Below are positions 54,894 to 64,000 of a stretch of 64,000 nt of DNA, one piece after another. The position numbers were made by a program, and so were the translations under genes. Source of the DNA: Siphonodentalium dalli. Lineage: Eukaryota; Mollusca; Scaphopoda; Gadilida; Siphonodentaliidae. The DNA lies in contig CP136062.1 of assembly GCA_032622095.1 (NCBI GenBank), forward strand, positions 164,756,590 through 164,820,589, written 5' to 3'. The notes under the pieces are model-generated. The model was not told where the DNA came from and ran no database searches. It was given only the letters and a program-made list of their open reading frames with translations. The number at the start of each line of letters is the position of its first letter. Within the stretch, counting starts at the first letter, position 1.

Positions 54894-57761
54894 GGGTGTG
54901 TCTTTTTACCGGATTCCGGATTCCGGATCCCGGATTTCGACCCGGATTTATGTGTCTCTTTACCGGATTTCGACCCGGATTCGGGTATGAATTTCATGCT
55001 TGTTTTATCACACATTTAACCCATTAAAAGCCGTTTCTGACACGATTAAACCAATATAGGGCTGCCGTGCTCATTCAGCCCGATTAATCGTATTTAAAGG
55101 TACATATCGTGCCCGGATCAGCATACTTCTTATTTGTTCATATAGACACGGCGGTTGGATTGATTTTACGTGATCATGACGGTATTTAAGAGAACACACC
55201 ATGTCCGGATCCGAATTAATTATCTCGTAAGTATTGATCATATTTAAAGGTAGATATCATGTCCGGATCCGGTTTTTTTCTCTCTCTTTTTGCCATATAA
55301 ATTATCGTCTTTTTGATATATTAAATGTCACGTGGAACAAAGTTATAAGTTTATTTTGAGACGTTATATATACTAGGCTGTTGGATTGATTTCACGGAAT
55401 GATTATCGCATTTAAGGTACACACCATGTGCGGAACCGAATTAATTTCCACGTATTTACTGATAATATTTAAAGGTACAGATTATGCCAGGTTCCGGATT
55501 TTGCTTCTTATAAAGTAATGCTTATTTAATACAATAAAGTAAACTGAGTCGCGTGGAACTAGGTTATAGATGTTGATGTTTAGGTCAGATCATTCCCGGA
55601 TTCGGATACGAATAGTTCTTTTCTATTTCATATAAATAGTCAAGTATTTAATACATTAAATGGCAGCTGAGCCACGCGGAACTCAGTTTATTTGGAAACG
55701 GTGAACATGGCGCTTGGATTGATTTCACGCGAGAATGAGCCCATTTACAGACAAACTTTATGCCCGGATTATGTGTCTTTTTCTAATTTCGACCCGAACC
55801 CTGATCTCAATTTTATGTTTATTATAACCCATGTTTAACACATTAAAAGACATTTCAGACCCGCGAAAACATGGCACAGGTTGCGTTTAACAGTAATATC
55901 ATTCGGATTGAAATAAATTGACTTGCTTTTGTGAAGATTTGTTGTTCTCCCCGCCCACAAAAAAAACCCGGTGCAGTTTAAATTGTTTATTGTTTTAGTT
56001 CGATTATAAACGATTATATTTGTGATACTAGTAGTATTACTATTGTAAATTCGATATTTAAGCCGGTTTAAGTGAGATAGATGTACGACTGGTATTAAAG
56101 ACACGGTTGGCCTTGGCGGTGGGTGTCCTGTGAAAATATCTCCACCCGTCAAAAACCGCCACAAACAGAAAGAACATCAAAATGTAGATAGACTTTGTCC
56201 GTATACAAATAAGAAATATCACATAAACAGTATGTTATGGTCATTTGTTTGACCATTGTTATGTAAACAAAAGAATAAAAAGTTACTTTTCTGGTGTTTG
56301 TTTATATTATGATGGTAAACATAAAGAGCGTTATTTGTTGGTGAATACCTGATATGGAACTAATAAAGAGCGTTTATGCCATGTGTGTGTGATTAGCCAG
56401 TATCATTGTGCTGTCTTCTGTAACACAATCAGGCTCTTGCTTAGGTAAAATATAGTAGGTCTTTATGATAACATGCTGTTTACGCGATGGTCATGGTATA
56501 TATGAACGGAACTGTATGCGTTTTAATGTTTTTCTGTTTACGGTGTTTGGAACAAATATGAATATTTTTGATAATTAAGGCCGCACGTGCCTTTAAGCGT
56601 TTTATGTCACGACGCCCGAATCGTTATAAAAACACGGATAGCATATTCATACCATTGCAACCCGCTACTGTTTATACAGTGATTATATAGTTTGGCCGCC
56701 CGAATCGTTATAAAAACACTGCTAGCATATTCATCCCGTTGCAGCCAGCTACAGTTTATACAGTGATTATCTAGTTTAAAGGTACAGACCATGCCCGGAT
56801 CCGGTTTTAAAAAAAAAATCTCCATATAAATTAACGCCTATTTAATATATTAAATGTCAGCTGAGTTAAGAGGAAGTTAGAAGTTGATTTTGAGATGTTA
56901 GACCCGGCTGTTGGATTTATTTCACGGATCACGATGATCGCATTTAAAGGTGCATGCCATGCACGGATCCGAATTAATTATCGCGTATTTATTAATCATT
57001 TTTAAAGGTACAGATTATGCCCGGATCCCGATTGTTCTCCTTTCACTTATAAATTAACTCCTATTTTATACATTAAATGCCAGCGGAGTCACGTGGAACC
57101 AGGTTCCACGCGACTCAGTTTACATTTATTGTATTAAATAAGCATTACTTTATAAGAAGCAAAATCCGGATCCTGGCATAATCTGTACCTTTAAATATTA
57201 TCAGTAAATACGTGAAAATTAATTCGGTTCCGCACATGGTGTGTACCTTAAATGCGATAATCATTCCGTGAAATCAATCCAACAGCCTAGTATATATAAC
57301 GCCTCAAAATAAACTTATAACATTGTTCCACGTGACATTTAATATATCAAAAAGACGATAATTTATATGGCAAAAAGAGAGAGAAAAAAACCGGATCCGG
57401 ACATGATATCTACCTTTAAATATGATCAATACTTACGAGATAATTAATTCGGATCCGGACATGGTGTGTTCCCTTAAATGCCATCATGATCACGTAAAAT
57501 CAATCCAACCGCGTGTCTATATGAACAAATAAGGAGTATGCTGATCCGGGCACGATATGTACCTTTAAATACGATTAATCGGGTTGAATGAGCACGACTG
57601 CCCTATATTGGTTTAATTGTGTCAGAAACGTTTTTTAATGGGTTAAATGTGTGATAAAACAAGCATGAAATTCATACCCGAATCCGGGTCGAAATCCGGT
57701 AAAAAGACACCTAAATGCGGGTCGAAATCCGGGATCCGGAATCCGGTGAAAAGACACACCC
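54894..57761. mobile_element. Mutator-like foldback element, 2868 bp, ~660 bp arms, 9 bp TSD
   Basis: The arms 54894-55559 and 57103-57761 are inverted copies with few differences. They start GGGTGTGTCTTTTTACCGG and end in its complement. GCATTTAGT is duplicated perfectly on both sides (54885-54893, 57762-57770). A 9-base duplication with very long terminal inverted repeats is the Mutator (MULE) signature. Arms and centre are composed of ~230-base modules with ttaaaggtacagat.atg, cccggatccg, gtcacgtggaac and gttggattgatttcacgg. No transposase was found, so the element is non-autonomous. A related tandem unit at about 54120 shows the site without the insertion. Confidence 0.88.
56163..56540. 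mobile_element. MITE nested in the Mutator-like element
   Basis: aaacagaaagaacatcaaaatgta at the left, and gttttaatgtttttctgttta at the right, are inverted. tgttatgtaaacaaaaga in the interior also matches the MITE at 52324-52551, so both belong to one family. The arrangement is longer and more diverged here. Confidence 0.6.
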
Positions 57762-58284
57762 GCATTTAGTGACTGTTTGTATTTTTCCTGCAATATTCGT
57801 TTAACCTTTTAATGCTGGGAGTTGCACTGTTGCAGCATTAAAGACCATGTTCCAGTGCCTTCTCTTATATAGGAAGCCTCGTATATGTAAGAGAATGCGT
57901 TGGCACAGGGTTTTCGTAATATTTCCCGAAACTCAAGTCATGAAATAGTTTAAATTTAATAGACACCAAGCACCATCAGCATCAAAACTCTAATAGCAGG
58001 TAGCGTTGAGAACACTGTACACAATTACTGGTTATGTCACAATTCTAAGGCTGTATTATATATTTTAATGCGCTCTCACGTCACTCATTTTCACACTGAG
58101 CTGGTACATAGATAAAGGACTTTCAGTCTATATTCTAGGATGAGTTGATCAATGTCGCAACCATATGGGCGTCTTATAGAAGCCGATGTTAGTTTAGCGT
58201 CCCATTTGTTGATTTAAGTAGGTTTTGTCGAGGCTTTAGATCATGTAATAAATATAATCTATAACTCGTCCACATAGTATAGGC

Positions 58285-58390
58285 TACATGGCGGAATTTA
58301 CAAAACTCGTCCACTACATTAGGTCTGGACCTCAACGAAGGCTCGTCCAGATCTAATTTTCTGGACTCATTTTGTAAATTCCGCTATAAA
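58285..58390. repeat. Inverted repeat around 'gtccagatctaat'
   Basis: ggcggaatttacaaaactcg (58291) is complemented by tttgtaaattccgct (58372-58386), and acattaggtctggac by gtccagatctaat, giving a foldback of about 95 bases with an 11-15 base loop. Confidence 0.65.
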
Positions 58391-61300
58391 CTGGGGGCTC
58401 GTTGTAGATCCTCTCTTTATTGCACACGCTGACCCCTGGAACATGACAAATGAGGCAAGAATGAAAAAATACCAACCGGTATGATGGCAGTATCTCATTC
58501 TAATAACAATATTGCTTGTTGGTGAATTTGGATTTAGTTCAAAATAATATGATCATATTGTTGGCACCAATATTTTATTAATCAGAAGGCAATCACATCA
58601 CACAGGACTGGCCAGGAGTCTTCATGTCTTTTCATTACACTTCCTGTTAGACATACATGTACAGTCACCTTCAAGTGTAAATTATGGCACTTTCCAAACG
58701 TAATAGAACAAGATTTACATTCTCCAGAATTGAAGCAGTGTATATTTTCCTTAGAACAATTGGATCAATACCTTGTACTTTCATAAGATGTTTTGCACTG
58801 AATAAATAAATATACATCAGCTTCCTGGAGTGAATTCCTTGGTGACCTCAGGTCAAGAATCACTATACCGTGTACACATATTACACATGTATGCATCCAC
58901 CCCAAAAGTATCCATTGCACACATGACTACCTCCAATATAATTTAGAATAGATGATGTATTTTCTGTTATCCTGTTTTCTCATCATTTCCTTCTACTAGT
59001 GGTATTATAAGGAAGCTGAAATTGCAAGTTATTAAAAGTTTGTGTCTTTGATGTTGATATTGTCTTTGGGTGTGAATAACATTCCACGACGAGAGCCCAC
59101 AGAAAATAGTGGATTTTACATTTGTGTCATCATAGTCACGATACAACAGTTCCATTTAATCTCTGATTGTGAATTTTAATTTTACACTTGTCCAAGGAAA
59201 TTGTCTGATGCCTTTTCAAAATGTATTCAGAACCAGTAAATGTCAGATCACAGAGTTGAACTTCTGATAGTTGATATAGTTATATAGTTATATGTGTGAT
59301 AAGCAGGATGTAGATCCAAAATATCCCTGAAAATAGAAAATAAAAACAATTTAAGTATACAATAATACATACACAATACAGACATGATTTTAACAAGTAT
59401 GGTTGCACAACTGTTAAATAAAAGGAACGACTAACAGTCCTGTTTTATGCCGAGCAGTTTGAACTACCGAGTACAACCATGTAAATGTGTGCTGACATCT
59501 AATTTAATAGCATTGTTGTGAACATTAAAAATAAACAGTAGTAACTACTAGCTGGGATATCAGGAGTTTACTTTAATGATGGTTAAATAATTATTGTGCC
59601 TACAAGTCATCCAAGCTAATTATTAGTGTCTCTTTGATTTACCTGGGGTAAACCGCACCTATTCCATGAGACACCTGGGAAAGTTCCCCCTACATATATT
59701 CTAAGCTGATGATAAACGCTCTTTATTGCTAATTATTAGTGCCACTTTAAAATCATCTGAGAAACACAGCACCTATCCCACGGCAATCCCTGGGTCACGT
59801 TACAGTTTCCCCTGTGTATTAATTTTCCTACATATATTGATTATCTTCTAAGCTGATACTGCTTCTAAGTTGATGTTATTTATTAACCCTTTCCTAACTG
59901 GAGCTTCCTGAAATTTTTCAAAAACCCTGTGCCAATGCAGAGTCGCCAATATGGCGCCTCGCATATAAAAGAGAATGCATTGGCCAAGTCCTTCCCAGGA
60001 AAAGGGAGCGATTGCTCCCACACCAATAAATACTCACAATATTTTATTCGCAGGTGCCAAAATTTACACTTGTCAAAATGTTCATGGTCACTGTAATAGT
60101 TGATTAAATATTGAAATTGTCGAAGGTATATTTATAACCTTTCCCATCTCAGTTAAATTACATTGTATGGGCATGTGAAAAGTTTAACTGGACATATGTC
60201 TATCCCACAGGTATTATTATTTGTTTGGCCTAATATGCTTGAGGATTATTAGCGTTGGCCATGTGTTCTGTGATGGGAACCATTATTTAAACAGTTGCTA
60301 CTAGGATGCTAATAAGACATTTATCTTTCATGCTAAGTTTGTAGCAGTACAAGTAACTTAAAATGGTTGAGTTTTAACATGTACGTTTCCATGATAACTG
60401 CGATGAACAGTGCCTTGTCGCTGAGGATCAGTGTCCACTGAGCCACTGACCATGCACATGAGAAGATAAATTTACTTTCAGAAAAGTTCTACTTGTGCGA
60501 AACAAAACGAGAACAATGTAATTGTACTTGCTCTCACTGATCGTTAGCGGACTAAACAATAAAAGAATTGAAAGACAGACCAATTGGGTTTTAACATAAC
60601 AACAAATCATGTAGTGATTTCGCATTCAGTAAGTTAATCCATTTTATATCTCAGCTTACACATGGATAGGCCTACATGGGGAAACCGAAAAAATGCATGG
60701 TTAAACTGATAATGATGGAAGGCTTACATGATAGTTTAATGTACGGCAGAGTTGACTAGTTGTTTAGGTTTAATGTATAGTGTTTTCACGATCATGTGAC
60801 AATGGAGTTGTGTTTAAATTTGTTTTGTATTTATAACAGGAAGAGGCAAAAGTGTGTAACGACAAAGTTCGGCAAAAAATTTTCGCTGTCGAGGAAACAA
60901 AATTAGGTTTGAGGACCTGAACATGGATTTTGGTCAGTCGAAACATGGATATTTTTTTGGACTTTGTATATGTACTGGTGCAATGCAGTACATGTATGTT
61001 GTGCATGCCGGCGATTCTCAAATATATCTTCAACATCGATTAAGAATAAGAACTGTGTCTGTAGCTGCGTAGTAAATTTAAATCTGAGCGAAAAATAATA
61101 ATGTTCATATATGAGCGAGAGACTATTTTATTATTACAAATATTAGGATGAAAGTTTCAAAAAATATTAGCTGGATCCAAGACAATTCCCGCTACGGTAT
61201 TTCCTTGAAATCATGATTAACTTGAAGATGAAGACGTGTATACACATACTAGTAGTGGTGAAGGTGAGGCCATTTGGTATTGCAGAATGGTTAATGTCAG

Positions 61301-61840
61301 TGTTCTATCAATCGACAATTAACTAAGTCAACAATGCGAGAATTCGATCGGATCAGCTTCCGTTCTGTCTAAATAATTTCTGGTCGCAGGTAATGACAAC
61401 TTTGACAAAACTGTGTTCATAAATTAATTTTGTCGCTGTGTACATAGTTAGATAGTAGTATTAGTACTCACAAGTATAATCACAATTGAGGTAGATGCTT
61501 GATTCGTTAAAATTGTAATTTCGAAATTTGTTGCAAGAGTGAATCGTGGAATTATGACTCTGAACCCGAGTCACTGAGAACTAAGTTAGAAGTTAGAGTC
61601 AACGGTCAAAACTTGACAAAAGTCAGTCTGCCCTCGCATGGAATTGGTTACATTCGCGGTCAAACAAGGCGTACATCCTACATCCGATACTGAACATGTA
61701 CATCACTACATGTACTCACCTTGTATATCATAATGTAAGCATTTTTTTCTCACCCACTGCGTGTGTTGTAATTGGCAATTCGTGGAAATAATAATCCGAG
61801 GTGGTGATTTTCAACTTTGTTTGAATAGCATCACTTGCCT
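58391..61840. other. No gene recognised; minor repeats
   Basis: A ~120 base duplicated block is at 59616-59860 (ctaattattagtgtc/gcc, acctattccatgag, ctacatatattctaagctgat). A fragment of the 'gccaatgcattctc' family is at 59885-60000. Otherwise no exon, RNA gene or element was recognised. Confidence 0.4.
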
Positions 61841-62420
61841 AACAACCGTCTGTGAACAACGTTAATTCTGATTGGTTAAGACAAACGCGATCATCCAATC
61901 GCTAAATAGGTGACTCGGAAAGACGATACCAAGAGTTCAATAGGGCATGTCAAAGGTCATCTATTTTTAAGAAACAAATTTTCAAAGGAACGGTATTGCA
62001 ATTCAGCTCTCCCAGCGTCGAGTGTGCGCGCCCAGTACACTCAGAACCCTCTACGGGCTGGGCCTTCGGCCCAGGCCTACGTGGGCTTATTATGGTGTTC
62101 CCAAAGCTATGATGCAAACGTCAAATCAACCAGATTCATTGTTTGCATTGTTTTATTACATAGTTATACGCGATAACGAGTCTGGTTAATGTTTAATTAC
62201 GCAATAAAATTTCTGGTCTCTGTTAACAGTAATAGTACTAATAGTAGAGTCGCTTATGTACTTTCGTGGGAATTTTTTGAACAAATGTAGAGACTATGAT
62301 ATTATGATAGTGTATCACTTACTTTGTCGGAAAAAGTTTGTTAGACGTCATGGGTCCGCGACTGGAGAGAATTATGACGCCACAAAGATGACGTCATTGT
62401 CAGTTCAGTTCAGATATAGG
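61841..62420. promoter_or_regulatory. GC-richer patch with CCAAT and CRE-like sites (weak)
   Basis: Sites: gattggtta (61870) and ccaatcgct (61895), which are inverted CCAAT boxes, a GGGCC-ttc-GGCCC hairpin near 62053-62073, and tgacgtca at 62390. The base composition is higher in C+G than the surroundings. No exon could be tied to it. Confidence 0.25.
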
Positions 62421-63049
62421 GTTGTCCCAAGAACTGACGAATTCTGCCCATATTTCTTAATTGTTATTCATTTAGTTAGGATAATTCATCAATAGTTGTT
62501 CTCAAAGTACAGTGCCCAAATTCACCGGAAAATATTATTCCAGTCAAAGATGGTTGCCAAAATGGCACCAGAAAATCACCAATTTTGCGATTTTCAAGAA
62601 TATCATGTAAATGACCTTCCGTTTGGTACCGACTGCGAATTGTGACAATTTTGTGTTTAATTTTTGCTTCAGCAATGTATTGCTGCAATTCTGTTGTACA
62701 AAACATGTTTGATCTGTCAAAAATGCACTTTAGACAACCGAATTTATAGCATCTTGTCAAATATAAATTCCAATATTGTAGCAATAGATTTAAAGAAATG
62801 AGCGGAATTCAGTGATGAGAAAGAAACATTCGTGCCACAAACATAATTATTATCACACTTCAACAGAACTCGTCAGTTTCATCCAAGATGGCTACCAAAA
62901 TGGCAGTCAAAATACTAAAGTCAGTGTTCGGTATAACACCAAATGTCGCCCTGCCATTCCACCATGGGGAATTAGGTTAATCAGCTAATTTTAAGTAAAT
63001 GCGCATAGCTTTAATTTCTTTACACATTGGCGATGTCCTACACTCTTTT

Positions 63050-63440
63050 AAAAATAGGTACTTCAGAGTGCATACGTAGGTACTAAGCTTTGTCCCAGGG
63101 GGAGTACCAACTGTTTGGTACTCTGGAGTACCAAAAGTGGTACTCTGGAGTACCAACAGTTTAGGTACTCTAGAGTACCAAAATGTTTGATACTCTGGAT
63201 TACCTACTAAATATTTAGGTTCTATCCGGGTATTGTGCATATAATACCCACTCTGCCTTTATGTCACCGAAGTCATGACGCACACAATATGAAGTGCCAA
63301 GAAATACACGCTTTCTTGACACACCCATTATATTATATGAAGTACCGAATATAAAGACAGGTACTCTGAAGTATTTAGGTACTATGCATAGTGCCTAGCA
63401 ATGTGGTACTCCAGAAAACCAAACATATAGGTACTAAGCG
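63050..63440. repeat. Palindromic 'ggtactctggagtacc' array
   Basis: Repeated ggtactctggagtaccaa, itself a near-palindrome, occurs at least four times between 63115 and 63205, with looser copies to 63430 (gtactctgaagtatttaggt, ggtactccag). It may be a foldback element. Confidence 0.75.
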
Positions 63441-63844
63441 GAGAACCTGCACAGATACCAAGCACTCGAAATTAAGAAACATGGTCGACGGCAAATTTAA
63501 CAATGTGGCATGTTAGATTCCAAATGAAGCTATGGCGTTTAAACATTGAATAAAGTACAAAACCACATGGACTCCATTTCATAGTGATAATGAAATAATC
63601 CGAATTATACATAAATTACTTTTATTAGTATAGAACCTTGATCGTGATTTTGTACTTACCGGTAATTCAAAGTTTAATATCTAGATTTCAGGATTCCCTG
63701 TTCCCTGCATGTGGAGTAAAATTGTTCTGAATGTCCAAAAATAATTTCTTAATTTTCTTAATATTAAAGTAAACTTTATAAATCAAACATCTTGAAACAG
63801 GTCTGGATGAAACACCAATTGAACTAGAATAGCCCGATAAATAA

Positions 63845-63990
63845 AAAAACTACCTTGCGATAAATCGCAAACCTTTGCGAATCGCAAACTACTTTGCAAT
63901 ATATATGCGATTTAGTGTAAAGGTTTTCAATTGATTACAAATGTTTGCGATTAATCGCAATGGTTTGTGATTTATCGCTGATATATTTTC
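63845..63990. repeat. Short repeats of 'ttgcgattaatcgcaa' type
   Basis: Copies of gataaatcgcaaac, gcgaatcgcaaact, tttgcgattaatcgcaa and tttgtgatttatcgc in both orientations. The array may run past the window edge. Confidence 0.7.
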
Positions 63991-64000
63991 ATGCATTGGC

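Larger units (their letters stand above)
53210..58170. repeat. Tandem repeat of ~450-750 bp units, split by a foldback element
   Basis: Related units begin near 53213, 53655 and 54410. They share gtatgtcgcaagcatatgga, gacacgatatcaat, tatatacacaaaa, gcgtgtgggttac, cgagtgcaatggcgtaa and ttactggttatgt. The third is interrupted at 54894 and continues after 57770 (acaattactggttatgtcac, 58022; caatgtcgcaaccatatgg, 58150). The intact second unit gives the uninterrupted version of the insertion site near 54122. Confidence 0.8.

Noticed and set aside
58967-59155. 62-codon frame containing YDDTNVKSTIF, similar to YDANVKST at 62110
   Set aside because: The match is too short and on opposite strands; likely coincidence.

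Overview
This is animal nuclear DNA: AT-rich, spliced, intron-dominated and densely packed with transposable elements. The best guess is a mollusc or other lophotrochozoan, probably a bivalve. That guess rests on inference from the mix of repeats: short 'gggccataactctggtgaaaa' intronic repeats, long 'ccaagatggctgc' minisatellites, a Polinton, CR1-like and L1/Tx1-like LINEs and foldback elements. No ribosomal, mitochondrial or bacterial genes were seen.

Host genes. Only isolated exons are recognisable. Two exons of Rabenosyn-5 (RBSN; FYVE-finger endosomal Rab effector) lie on the minus strand at 17247-17348 and 9175-9333. They are phase-compatible and separated by a 7.9 kb intron full of transposons. 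Two minus-strand exons at 36985-~37060 and 35346-35565 encode a ubiquitin-like (UBX-like) fold resembling that of YOD1/VCPIP1-type deubiquitinases. Two ATG-containing plus-strand candidates (14357-14385, 43702-43725), each on a YY1-like AAATGGC/AAGATGGC start context and followed by a splice donor, are weaker.

Layout. 1-4659: a dead Ty3/Gypsy retrotransposon lacking gag, with a Harbinger-like MITE in its RNase H region. 4660-9170: minisatellites split by a 740 bp inverted-repeat element, plus unannotated DNA. 9175-17350: the RBSN exons, with a LINE bounded by a 13 bp target duplication (9803-11794) and a pair of inverted arms (14618-16873) in the intron. 17890-19510: a ~175 bp satellite-like array. 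19621-29110: a decayed Polinton DNA polymerase B, with a 107 bp palindrome just upstream, broken by a tandem-repeat foldback element (20948-21940) and by a nearly intact 5 kb CR1/L2-like LINE (22446-27500). 29990-34810: an L1/Tx1-like LINE split by a LINE that keeps an intact ORF1 but no visible ORF2. 35346-38000: the ubiquitin-like exons and an abutting LINE endonuclease fragment. 38700-46200: minisatellites, an element built from GCGCTTAAGCGC palindromes (41867-43473) and a 435 bp MITE. 46380-48830: a LINE reverse transcriptase broken by two insertions with 6 bp duplications. 50200-52600: a SINE head, a decayed conserved-domain fragment and a MITE. 53210-58170: a ~730 bp tandem repeat interrupted by a 2.87 kb Mutator-like foldback element with ~660 bp arms and a perfect 9 bp duplication. 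58200-64000: small repeats and no gene I could recognise.

Most elements can be ordered in time by nesting, and several target sites can be read exactly because the interrupted element or tandem copy shows the empty site.
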